Source: Liolophura sinensis (taxonomy: Eukaryota > Mollusca > Polyplacophora > Chitonida > Chitonidae). Taken from it: a stretch of 64,000 nt of DNA. The notes under the pieces are model-generated. The model was not told the origin of the DNA. It saw nothing but the letters and a program-made list of their open reading frames with translations, and made no database searches. A program made the position numbers and the translations under genes. The stretch spans positions 94,729,805-94,793,804 of the forward strand of contig NC_088295.1 in assembly GCF_032854445.1 (NCBI RefSeq), given 5' to 3'. This document shows, one piece after another, positions 23,701 through 30,800 of the stretch (positions are counted from its first letter, which is position 1; every line of letters starts with the position of its first letter).

Positions 23701-26629
23701 CCATCTTGGCACACCTGGATACTGGATTGAGCGAGCGACGAGTGGCCAAAAAACTGAAGATCTCTAAGACAGCAGTTCATTACACCAAGAAAAAGCAAGC
23801 CGAACATAGTACTACAAAACTGCTAGCTGGTCGAGGCAGGAAACGTCTTTCTACCCCACAAGATGACCGAGCACTCATCCGGTCCTGTATCAAGAATCGT
23901 CGTCAGACCTCCAGAGACCTTAGAAATGAGTGGGCATTGTCAACAAATGTGACTTGTTCAGCAAGAACAGTTCGAAACCGACTTCTTGAAGCTGGTCTAA
24001 AGTTGCACAGGGCACGGAAGAAGCCCTTCATCAACGAGAGGCAGCGGAAGGCCCGCTTGCGTTTTGCGAGGGATCACAAGAATTGGACTGTTGATGATTG
24101 GGCTAAAGTTCTCTTCAGTGATGAATCCAATTTTGAGTTGATGCCTACTCCAGCCAACTTACTGGTTAGGAGGAAGCCTGGGGAAGCCTACAAACCAGAC
24201 TGCCTTGCTCCTACTGTAAAGCATGGGGGTGGATCAGTGATGATCTGGGGTTGTTTCAGTATGGGTGGAACAGGACAGATGCAGTTGTGTGAAGGGAGAA
24301 TGAACCAAGTCACATACAGAGCTACTCTTGAAAACAGTCTTCTTCCATCAGCTGCTAAACTCTTTCCTGGCTCGAATGACTGGATTTTCCAACAAGACAA
24401 TGCCCCTTGCCACACGGCAAGGTCAGTTAAAACCTGGATAGAGAACCGGAACATTCGAACCATGAATTGGCCTGCTCAGTCACCTGATCTGAATCCAATT
24501 GAAAACCTGTGGAATATTATCAAGTTCAAAATGGAGAACCACATGCCCAAAAACAAAGCAAATTTGTTCGAATTTTTGCAACAGGAATGGGCTGCTGTGA
24601 CCGCAGGGCAATGTAACAAACTGGTGGAGAGCATGCCAAGGTGCATGGCTGCAGTCATCAAAAACAATGGGCATGCAATCAAGTACTAACTCCCGTATGA
24701 GACTGAGAGTCATGTGACTACGTGACTAGGAGACAGGAGAAAAAATGAAATGCCAAAATGTTTTTGAGAATACAGTTGCCACATCTACAGATGTATGAAC
24801 TTAAGTGATTTTGGTCATTGTCAAGAAAGTCATAGAGAACTGATAGATATCACCTCTTAAATAAAACCCTTATGAACTATTTCTGTTTTCATCACTTTCT
24901 TTGCCCAAACAAATGTTCCTTCATTTGTGCAAGGTTTTAAAATGAACAAGAAATGGGAGAAAGCAAGGGTGGTCTAATAATTTTTTCCATGACTGTATAC
25001 CCATACCTCTATGTACAGAGCCCATGCAGCAGCTGAATCATACAAGGTGTTCCTTCACTAAGCTGTTTGGTATGTAGGATTAGTAAAGACTGATTCTGAA
25101 GACTGTTGTACATACTTCAGTCCTACATGTACCTGACTTACAACCACACAATTTTGTCCACAGAAGGAAAACAGCTTTATGCTGGTAACTTTAACAAAGT
25201 TTTCATGTTATCATAATGTCAGGGAATTCTTGAATGTTGAATGTGGATATGTTGTACATGAGTGTTTTTGTATGTGTACAGGGCATGTACTTTGTCTCCT
25301 CGGTCTTACTGATCCGGATGAACATGCCCCCAGAATACAGGTCAGTCTCCTCACCAGCTGTTTGTGCCCTCACCAGCTGTTTGTGCCCTCTCTAGCTGTT
25401 TATTCGTTCACCAGCTGTCTGCCCTCTCACCACCTATCTGTGCCCTCACCAGCTGTTTGTCCCCTCATTAGTTCTCTGTGCCCTCATTAGCTGTGTCTGT
25501 GCCCTCATTAAATGCCCTCATTAGTTGTCTCATTAGTTGTCTGTGCCCTCATCATCTGTCTTTGCCCTCATCAGTTCTCTGTGCCCTCATCAGTTGTCTG
25601 TGCTGACATCAGTTGTCTGTGCTCTCATCAATTCTCTGTCCCATCAGTTGTGTGTCCCATCAGTGTCTCTCTGTCCCCTCATCAGTTGTCTGTCCCATCA
25701 GTGTCTTATTCTGCCCTTGTCAGTTGTCTGTCCCATCAGTGTTTCTGTGTGCCCTCATCAGTTGTCTGTCCCATCAGTGTCTCTCTGTGCCCTCATCAGT
25801 TGTCTGTCCCATCAGTGTCTCTGTGCCCTCATCAGTTGTCTGTCCTATCAGTGTCTCTGTGCCTCATCAGTTGTCTGTCCCATCAGTGTCTCTCTGTGCC
25901 CTCATCAGTTGTCTGTGCCATCAGTGTCTCTCTGTGCCCTCATCAGTTGTATGTCCCATCATTTTCTTCTGTTCCCTCATCAGTTGTCTGTCCCATCAGT
26001 GTCTCTGTGCCCTCATCAGTTGTTTGTCCCATCAGTGTCTCCCTTCACTACATGTACATGTAGTAGTCTACAACTCTGCGTATTCACCTACAATGACTCT
26101 CTCCACCCATCTCCACCCCCACCCCCCTTCTTACAATAAACCGGCAGTCAGGCTTGTATGACTGTTTTATCGTTCATAGAAGAGCACCTAAAGTCTGACA
26201 CCAACAGAGTGTGTATATATGTTCTGTGTACATCATGAGTTGGAAAATTTTCCACTTACCTGGTAAATGTCTGTGTTTTGGCTATTTTTATTTTTTCCTT
26301 CCATAAAACTCATTGCCATTGTATACATTAAATTGCAGTCAAGTATGTGTAACAACAGACCAAACTTTTCTCAGTGCAAACCTAAACCTCCCCTTGTTTA
26401 CCTGCCTGTAGCAAGTCATTCCTAGTGGCCTAACACTACGATGTGAGCCTCTGTCACTCTGTCTTCACACCTGATCTGTTTCAGATCCATCATTACAGAG
26501 GTACTTGGAGAGCTTCAGTTTAACTTTTACCATCGCTGGTTTGATGTCATATTCCTGGTCAGCGCACTCTCCAGTATTGGCTTCCTCTACATAGCTCATC
26601 AGCAGTCTCCTGAGAAACAGATGTCCTAG
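8744..26629 (+). CDS. GPHR: Golgi pH regulator (GPHR/GPR89), 15 exons
   Basis: Joined exons: 8744-8785, 9844-9903, 10331-10434, 10705-10811, 11456-11566, 12261-12381, 14294-14374, 15678-15787, 16938-17026, 18520-18612, 19010-19105, 20359-20448, 21408-21473, 25282-25340, 26485-26629. The total is 1374 nt, 457 residues plus TAG; vertebrate GPHR is about 455. All introns are GT-AG and all phases agree. The protein is a multi-pass membrane protein of the Golgi (GPHR_N then ABA_GPCR domains). In mammals it is reported as an anion channel supporting Golgi acidification; the plant homologues are GTG1/2. Landmarks are [18 protein letters not shown] (160-177), LGYFFS (about 292), NYLGIQFDV (331-339) and a C-terminus ending EKQMS. 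The start is chosen by homology (MSFL) and has A at -3. No frameshift or premature stop was found. Unusually, 11 of 14 introns contain tandem repeats or a duplicated exon. Confidence 0.97.
9290..9455 (-). mobile_element. SINE fragment in GPHR intron 1
   Basis: Reverse-oriented tail (GTGTTTTACGCCTTACTC, AAGAATATTTCACTTATAC) followed by GAAACCGGGCAAAGCCTG and ACCATCCAGAGGTTGCTGAC. It stops before the tRNA-like head. Confidence 0.8.
9844..9903 (+). CDS. GPHR: GPHR exon 2 (residues 15-34)
   Basis: Follows a TTTCAG acceptor and encodes [20 protein letters not shown], the end of helix 1 and the conserved LF-DYE turn. The donor is GTATTT and the junction is phase 0. Confidence 0.95.
10331..10434 (+). 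CDS. GPHR: GPHR exon 3 (residues 35-69)
   Basis: Encodes the second membrane helix, including [15 protein letters not shown], which is nearly invariant in the family. It ends in a split serine codon (AG/C). The donor GTTCGA is unusually weak beyond the GT. Confidence 0.94.
10541..10668 (+). pseudogene. Degenerate upstream copies of GPHR exon 4
   Basis: The segment from 10589 to 10668 closely matches exon 4 and its acceptor: TACAG at 10589-10593, then a region encoding [15 protein letters not shown] where exon 4 encodes [15 protein letters not shown]. It breaks off at ATTGCCTT and has no donor. A further short copy of the acceptor and first exon bases lies at about 10530-10560. The frame is open from the pseudo-exon into true exon 4, so use of its acceptor with retention of the spacer would insert about 37 codons without a stop. 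This is likely an abortive tandem exon duplication. Confidence 0.85.
10705..10811 (+). CDS. GPHR: GPHR exon 4 (residues 69-105)
   Basis: The acceptor is GTTTTACAG and the exon encodes [17 protein letters not shown] and the third membrane helix, ending NVRF. This is the functional copy: unlike the upstream duplicate it retains the 3' half and a strong GTAAGT donor. Confidence 0.95.
11281..11408. repeat. 32-bp tandem repeat, 4 copies (intron 4)
   Basis: Unit starts TAAATAATGTAACATGTTGA; starts are at 11281, 11313, 11345 and 11377. It lies 47 bp upstream of exon 5. Confidence 0.92.
11456..11566 (+). CDS. GPHR: GPHR exon 5 (residues 105-142)
   Basis: Encodes the cytosolic loop and next helix, including [17 protein letters not shown], one of the best conserved stretches of the family. 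The donor is GTGAGT. Confidence 0.95.
11616..12010. repeat. 56-58-bp tandem repeat, about 7 copies (intron 5)
   Basis: Units contain GATATCATATGATAGACTAT, with starts at about 11664, 11720 and 11778. The array begins about 50 bp after the exon 5 donor. Variants alternate GACTATG/GACAATG and TGTGTGT/TGCATGT. Confidence 0.92.
12104..12260. repeat. 33-36-bp repeat duplicating the exon 6 acceptor
   Basis: Copies of GTAGGATGATTGTGTTTCTC run up to the exon 6 acceptor. Two of them carry the whole acceptor: CTCACCGTGTATTTCAG ending at 12172 and CTCACCTTGTATTTCAG ending at 12260 (the real one). The first is followed by GCATCTGC, resembling the exon start GTATCTTC. Confidence 0.85.
12261..12381 (+). 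CDS. GPHR: GPHR exon 6 (residues 142-182)
   Basis: Encodes the GPHR_N signature [20 protein letters not shown] in the middle of the protein. It starts and ends with split codons (G at 142, R at 182); donor GTAATA. Confidence 0.96.
12434..13860. repeat. 17-bp minisatellite, about 84 copies (intron 6)
   Basis: Unit consensus is GAGTACTTCAGCAGACC with variants (TTGAGC, ATCAGC, TCCAGC, CTAAGT). The variant order repeats with an offset of 493 bp, exactly 29 units: the block at 12648 recurs at 13141 and the block at 12854 recurs at 13347. This is a higher-order repeat. Confidence 0.95.
14030..14135 (-). mobile_element. SINE 3' fragment (intron 6)
   Basis: Reverse-oriented (AAAT)n tail followed by the GTGTTTTA-GC-GTAC tail block and the GCCAGAGTTATGGTGGG segment. 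It matches the 3' part of the complete copy at 23085-23335 and lacks the tRNA head. Confidence 0.75.
14294..14374 (+). CDS. GPHR: GPHR exon 7 (residues 182-209)
   Basis: Encodes the large cytosolic loop start: [19 protein letters not shown]. The donor is GTAAGA. The last bases of the exon and the donor are the apparent seed of the array that follows. Confidence 0.95.
14375..15420. repeat. 51-bp array seeded on the exon 7 donor (intron 7)
   Basis: Units begin at the splice donor itself: GTAAGACTGTCATGAAGTAA at 14375, then again at 14426 and 14477. Several early copies retain TGGTAAGA, a good donor. Distal copies (after 14700) diverge to ATGGTAAAATTGTCATGG. Because 51 is a multiple of 3, a 158-codon open frame appears on the minus strand; it is not a gene. 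Confidence 0.92.
15678..15787 (+). CDS. GPHR: GPHR exon 8 (residues 209-246)
   Basis: Encodes the variable loop, with the conserved [18 protein letters not shown] stretch. The donor GTAAGT follows GGGGGAGAAA. Confidence 0.94.
15774..15911. repeat. 34-bp repeat copying the exon 8 5' splice site
   Basis: Four tandem copies of CTGGGGGAGAAAGTAAGTCA, the first being the real exon 8 end and donor (GT at 15788). Copies have GT at 15822 (GTAAAT), 15856 (GTAAGT) and 15890 (GTAAGT). The last two are identical to the real donor across exon and intron bases. Confidence 0.95.
15959..16915. repeat. 69-bp minisatellite, about 14 copies (intron 8)
   Basis: Units start AGGCAGTCTCTGAGTG at 15962, 16031 and 16100. 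The period is 23 codons, producing a spurious 356-codon minus-strand open frame of Tyr/Ser/Cys-rich repeats. The array ends about 20 bp before exon 9. Confidence 0.94.
16938..17026 (+). CDS. GPHR: GPHR exon 9 (residues 246-275)
   Basis: The acceptor is CTGCTTCAG; encodes [19 protein letters not shown], a conserved amphipathic segment before the ABA_GPCR domain. Ends phase 0; donor GTAATG. Confidence 0.95.
17231..18465. repeat. 26-bp minisatellite, about 47 copies (intron 9)
   Basis: Unit ATTTAGTGATTAGAACAGGA followed by a CGAAAT-type ending; many point variants (AGAATAGGATG, AGAATATGATG). It ends about 55 bp before exon 10. Confidence 0.94.
18520..18612 (+). CDS. GPHR: GPHR exon 10 (residues 276-306)
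   Basis: Encodes [20 protein letters not shown], start of the ABA_GPCR domain and a membrane helix. Phase 0 on both sides; donor GTATGT. Confidence 0.96.
19010..19105 (+). CDS. GPHR: GPHR exon 11 (residues 307-338)
   Basis: Encodes [20 protein letters not shown] then VNYLGIQFD. Phase 0 on both sides; donor GTAAGT. Its last 35-40 bases plus the donor are the seed of the following array. Confidence 0.96.
19067..20280. repeat. 44-45-bp array seeded on the exon 11 donor (intron 11)
   Basis: The first unit is the end of exon 11 with its donor (GT at 19106). The next two copies keep the donor at 19150 (GTAAGTATG) and 19194 (GTAGGTATG); later copies change it to GTTAATCTG. The units still encode NYL-IQFDV-like peptides in one frame, echoing exon 11. 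About 27 copies. The 45-bp period gives spurious open frames of 352 codons (plus) and 301 codons (minus). Confidence 0.94.
20359..20448 (+). CDS. GPHR: GPHR exon 12 (residues 339-368)
   Basis: Encodes [20 protein letters not shown] and the invariant RGLLLTLTR that follows. Phase 0 on both sides; donor GTAAGT. Confidence 0.96.
20468..21060. repeat. 20-bp minisatellite, about 29 copies (intron 12)
   Basis: Unit CAGTCTTGTTATGATTACAC with variants (GCCTTGTTACG, TTCTTACCATT). It starts 20 bp after the exon 12 donor. Confidence 0.93.
21408..21473 (+). CDS. GPHR: GPHR exon 13 (residues 369-390)
   Basis: Encodes [20 protein letters not shown] and IM, the conserved SSKSSN loop and helix. Phase 0; donor GTGAGT. 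Confidence 0.96.
21681..23075. repeat. 52-bp minisatellite (intron 13), interrupted by SINE and Tc1
   Basis: Units contain CAGCTGAATCATACAACC and GGTATACCTCTCTGTACAGT; about 27 copies before the insertions, and a last copy resumes at 24996-25045 beyond the transposon. The array therefore predates both insertions. Confidence 0.94.
23085..23337 (+). mobile_element. Full-length tRNA-derived SINE (intron 13)
   Basis: The head has an A box (TGGCTCAGTTGA) and B box (GAGTTCAAGTCCAG), so it derives from a tRNA. The body includes CTCTCACCAATGCGGTCGCT and GGATGGTCGTGGGTTTCC, and the tail is ATTCTTGAGTACGGCATAAA with an AAATAAATA end. This is the most complete copy in the window and the reference for the others. 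The AT-rich tail supplied the TA target of the adjacent transposon. Confidence 0.88.
23338..24995 (+). mobile_element. Tc1-like DNA transposon, 1658 bp
   Basis: Perfect 27-bp terminal inverted repeats (23338-23364 and 24969-24995; first bases CAGTCATGGAAAAAATTATT) flanked by TA on both sides, the Tc1/mariner target duplication. Similarity between the ends continues imperfectly further inward (CTTGTTCATTTTAA near 23385 and its complement near 24940). It encloses one intact transposase frame. Perfect termini and an unbroken coding frame suggest a recent insertion. Confidence 0.96.
23646..24689 (+). CDS. Tc1-like transposase, DD34E, intact
   Basis: 347 codons, the usual length for Tc1 transposases. 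An N-terminal helix-turn-helix pair is visible: [20 protein letters not shown] (about 30-50) and [20 protein letters not shown] (about 105-125). Catalytic residues lie in [17 protein letters not shown] and NPIENLW; 34 residues separate the second Asp and the Glu, giving DD34E. It catalyses cut-and-paste transposition into TA. The start could equally be the second methionine (MPKTKEL, 23661), which resembles other family members. No stops or frameshifts, so it may still be active. Transcription is in the same direction as the host gene, within its intron 13. Confidence 0.95.
   Translation: MSAPIMPKTKELCGARKAAILAHLDTGLSERRVAKKLKISKTAVHYTKKKQAEHSTTKLLAGRGRKRLSTPQDDRALIRSCIKNRRQTSRDLRNEWALSTNVTCSARTVRNRLLEAGLKLHRARKKPFINERQRKARLRFARDHKNWTVDDWAKVLFSDESNFELMPTPANLLVRRKPGEAYKPDCLAPTVKHGGGSVMIWGCFSMGGTGQMQLCEGRMNQVTYRATLENSLLPSAAKLFPGSNDWIFQQDNAPCHTARSVKTWIENRNIRTMNWPAQSPDLNPIENLWNIIKFKMENHMPKNKANLFEFLQQEWAAVTAGQCNKLVESMPRCMAAVIKNNGHAIKY
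25282..25340 (+). CDS. GPHR: GPHR exon 14 (residues 391-410)
   Basis: Encodes [20 protein letters not shown], nearly invariant in the family. Acceptor TGTACAG; donor GTCAGT, immediately followed by the intron 14 array. Confidence 0.96.
25345..26045. repeat. About 19/37-bp array starting at the exon 14 donor
   Basis: Units of the type CTCATCAGTTGTCTGTCCC and ATCAGTGTCTCTCTGTGCC alternate. The first copy begins within about 10 bases of the GT, so the array abuts the splice site. Pyrimidine-rich; all frames on the plus strand stay open (183-200 codons) without meaning. Confidence 0.9.
26485..26629 (+). CDS. GPHR: GPHR exon 15 (residues 410-457, stop)
   Basis: Encodes [20 protein letters not shown] and [20 protein letters not shown], ending EKQMS and TAG at 26627-26629. 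Conserved C-terminus and last membrane helix. Confidence 0.97.
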
Positions 26630-27720
26630 CAGGAGGTTTTAGCCAGGTGTCCTACATCTAGCAGGGTTTCCTAGGCGGGTGTGCTAGCCGGGTGTCAAAG
26701 CCAGATATCAATGACAAGTTTCCGAGTGTGACAGCAGGATGCCCTGTCCAGGTGACTTGCATATAGACAGGATTCTGCAGGGAACACAGATTGTGGGACC
26801 TACATGCCTTGACGTGGATGTGGACTTGTCTGCTCACACTGTGAGTTAGCTGGATGGCATTCCATCATTATGAGATTCACACAGGCACACAGACAATGGA
26901 GTGCTATCCGTTTGAACCTGGCTGCATTCATCTAGGGACGCATATGTAGAATTTTGAATATAGTGTTGAATTCAACCTTTACAACATTCAACCAGTCTAG
27001 AGCAGCCTGCTAGAAATCTGGTTGTAGCCTGCTGTAGACTGGTCATGGCTGTAGCCTGCTGTGGACTGGTCATGGCTGTAGCCTGCTGTGGACTGGTCAT
27101 GGCTGTAGCCTGCTGTGGACTGGTCATGGCTGTAGCTTGCTGTGGACTGGCCATGGATGTAGCCTGCTGTGGACTGACCATGGATGTAGCCTGCTGTGGA
27201 CTGGTCATGGCTGTAGCCTTCAGTGGACTGACCATGGCTGTAGCCTGCAGTGGACTGACCATGGCTGCAGCCTGCTGTGGACTGGCCATGGCTGTAGCTT
27301 GCTGTGGACTGGCCATGGCTATAGCCTGCTGTGGACTGGCCATGGCTGTAGCCTGCTGTGGACTGGTCATGGCTGTAGCCTCTTATTGGCATAGCTGCTG
27401 TATTATTCTTATAGCTTTCATTAGACATTGCTGCACCTGGGTATGTGCATATAATCTATGTTTAAAGGAGATTTGTTACTTCAAACTGAAGAATCCATTT
27501 ACAGTGTGAATCTAGCGTAGGATTTGCCTTTTCTAACTAAGTCTGTAGAAGTTATATCAAAAAATATAGATTGCTTCTTTCAGACAATCTACTCTGGGCA
27601 AAAATTATAAGTTATATGTATGAGCTGACGATTTCTCATTGAATCTATATGTCTCTTCTGTATAGAAATGTGCAATAGTTGTCAATTTTAATATAAATTA
27701 TAATAATTGTTTATTTAAAA
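26630..27720 (+). other. Putative GPHR 3' UTR
   Basis: No further coding sequence follows the stop. No canonical AATAAA was seen; a variant AATATAAAT lies near 27690. The UTR end is therefore unresolved, and the 27-bp array at 27008-27380 may or may not be transcribed as UTR. Confidence 0.4.
27008..27380. repeat. 27-bp minisatellite, about 14 copies
   Basis: Unit GTAGCCTGCTGTGGACTGGT followed by CATGGCT, with GGTCATGG/GGCCATGG/GACCATGG variants. The period is 9 codons, so several frames on both strands stay open. It lies about 380 bp after the GPHR stop. Confidence 0.94.
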
Positions 27721-27879
27721 TCCTGTGTTTTTTTATTTAAAAGTAAAAAATATCTCTCTAAAAGTTAAGCGAATTACGTCATTGGTCATCAATCTTTGGC
27801 CCATTCACTGTTTTTTATCGCCTAACTGGAGGTGGTTGGGTGCCTGTTTGTTCTCAGGCTTCTCTGCTTCTCTAGTCCC

Positions 27880-30800
27880 TTACTGGTGTGGACACGTGTT
27901 TGAATCCTCCTCAAACAGGTTCCTCCGTCTGGTTCTCAGCGAAAACAGCGAGACCCTCACCAATGAGGATGCGTGTTTGAATCCTGCTCACATTGGTTCT
28001 GCCGTCAGGTTCTCATGGAAGACAGCGAGACCCTCACTCATGTGGACATGTGTTCTAATCCTACTTACACTGGTTCCGCCATCAGGCTCTCATGGAAGAC
28101 AGCGAGACTCTCACTGATGTGGACACGTGTTGTAATCCTGCTCACACTAGTTCCGCCGTCAGGTTCTTACAGAAGACAGCGAGACCCACATTGATGTGGA
28201 CACGTGTTCTAATCCTGCTCACATTGGTCACAGAAACAGCAAGACTCTTACTGATGTGGACACGTGGTAGAATCCTGCTCACATTGGTTCCACAGTCAGG
28301 TTCTCACAGAAGACAGCAAGACCCTCACTGATGTGGACACGTGTTGTAATCCTGCTCACACTGGTTCCGCTGTCAGGTTCTCACACAAGACAGCGAGACC
28401 CTCACTCATGTAGACAGGTGTTCTTATCCTGCTAACATTGGTTTGGCTGTCAGGTTTTCACAGAAGACAGCGAGACCCTCATGGAAGGGGACACGTGTTT
28501 GAATCCTGCTCACATTGGTTCCGCCGTCAGGTTCTCACAGAAGACAGCGAGACCCTCACTGATGTGGATACGTTTTCTAATCCTGTTCACCTTGGTTCCG
28601 CCGTTGGGTTCTCACAGCGAGACCCTCACTGATGTGGATACGTTTTCTAATCCTGTTCACCTTGGTTCCGCCGTTAGGTTCTCACAGCGAGACCCTCACT
28701 GATGTGGATACGTTTTCTAATCCTGTTCACCTTGGTTCCGCCGTTAGGTTCTCACAGCGAGACCCTCACTGATGTGGATACGTTTTCTAATCCTGTTCCC
28801 ATTGGTTCCGCCGTTAGGTTCTCACAGCGAGACCCTCACTGATGTGGACACGTGTTCTAATCCTGCTCGCATTCATTCCTCCGTTTGGTTCTCACCGAAA
28901 ACACCAAGACCCTGACCAATGAGAATGCGTGTTTGAATTCTGCTCACACTGGTTTCGCCGTGAGGATCTCACAGAAGACAGCGAGACTCTCACTGACGTG
29001 GACACGTGTTCTCATCCTGCTCACCATGTTTCCGCCGTCAGGTTCTCACAGAAGACAGCGAGACCCTCATTGATGTGGTGTACACGTGTTTTAATCCTGC
29101 TCACATTTGTTCCTCCATCAGTTTCCCAAAGAAGACAGCGAGAGTCTCACTGATGTGGACAGGTGTTTGAATCCTGCTCACATTAGTTCCTCTGTCAGGT
29201 TCTCACAAAAGACAGCGAGACTCTCACTGAGATCGACACGTGTTTGAGTCCTGTTCATGCTGGTCCCGCTGTCAGGTTCTCACAAAAGACCGCGAGACTC
29301 TCACTGATGTGGACACGTGTTCTAATCCTGTTCATGCTGGTCCCGCTATCAGGTTCTCACAAAAGACAGCGAGACTCTCACTGAGATCGACACGTGTTTG
29401 AGTCCTGTTCATGCTGGTCCCGCTGTCAGGTTCTCACAAAAGACAGCGAGACTCTCACTGAGATCGACACGTGTTTGAGTCCTGTTCATGCTGGTCCCGC
29501 TGTCAGGTTCTCACAGAAGACAGCGAGACTCTCACAGATGTGGACACGTGTTCTCATCCTGCTCACCATGTTTCCGCCGTCAGGTTCTCACAGAAGACAG
29601 CGAGACCCTCATTGATGTGGTGTACACGTGTTTTAATCCTGCTCACATTTGTTCCTCCATCAGTTCCTCAAAGAAGACAGCGAGAGTCTCACTGATGTGG
29701 ACAGGTGTTTGAATCCTGCTCACATTAGTTCCTCTGTCAGGTTCTCACAAAAGACAGCGAGACTCTCACTGAGATCGACACGTGTTTGAGTCCTGTTCAT
29801 GCTGGTCCCGCTGTCACGTTCTCACAAAAGACCGCAAGACTCTCACTGATGTGGACACGTGCTCTAATCCTGTTCATGCTGGTCCCGCTGTCAGGTTCTC
29901 ACAGAAGACAGCGAGACTCTCACTGATGTGGACACGTGTTCTCATCCTGCTCACCATGTTTCCGCCGTCAGGTTCTCACAGAAGACAGTGAGACCCTCAT
30001 GGAGGTGGACACGTGTTCTAATCCTGTTCACGTTGGTTCCGCCGTTAGGATCTCACAGAAGACAGCGAGACTCTCACTGACGTGGACGCATGTTCTCATC
30101 CTGCTCACCTTGGTTCCGCCGTCAGGTTCTCACAAAAGACAGCGAGACCCTCATTGATATGATGTACACGTGTTTTAATCCTGCTCACATTGGTTCTGCC
30201 ATCAGTATCTCACAGAAGACAGCGAGACCCTCATGGATGTGGACACGTGTTCTAATCCTGTTCACATTGGTTCCGCTGTTAGGTTCTCACAGAAGACAGC
30301 GAGACCCTCACTGATGTGGACGTGTGTTCTCATCCTGTTCCCATTGGTTCCGCCGTTAGGTGCTCAAAGCGAGACCCTCACTGATGTGGACATGTGTTCT
30401 AATCCTGCTCACATTCGTTCTTCCGTTTGGTTCTCACCGAAAACACCGAGACCCTGACCAATGAGGATGCGTGTTTCAATTCTGTTCACACTGGTTTCGC
30501 TGTCAGGTTCTCACAGAAGAGAGAGAGACCCTCATGGAGGTGGACACGTGTTCTAATCCTGTTAACATTGGTTCCACCGTTAGGATCTCACAGAAGACAA
30601 AGAGACCCTCACTCATGTGGACACGTGTTCTAATCCTCCTCACATTGGTACCCCCGTCAGTTTCTCACAGAAGACAGCGAGACCCTCATGGATGTGGACA
30701 CGTGTTTTAATCCTGCTCACATTGGTTCCTCCGTCAGGTTTTCACAGAAGACAGCGAGAGTCTCACTGATGTGGACACGAGTTCGAATCCTGCTTACAGT

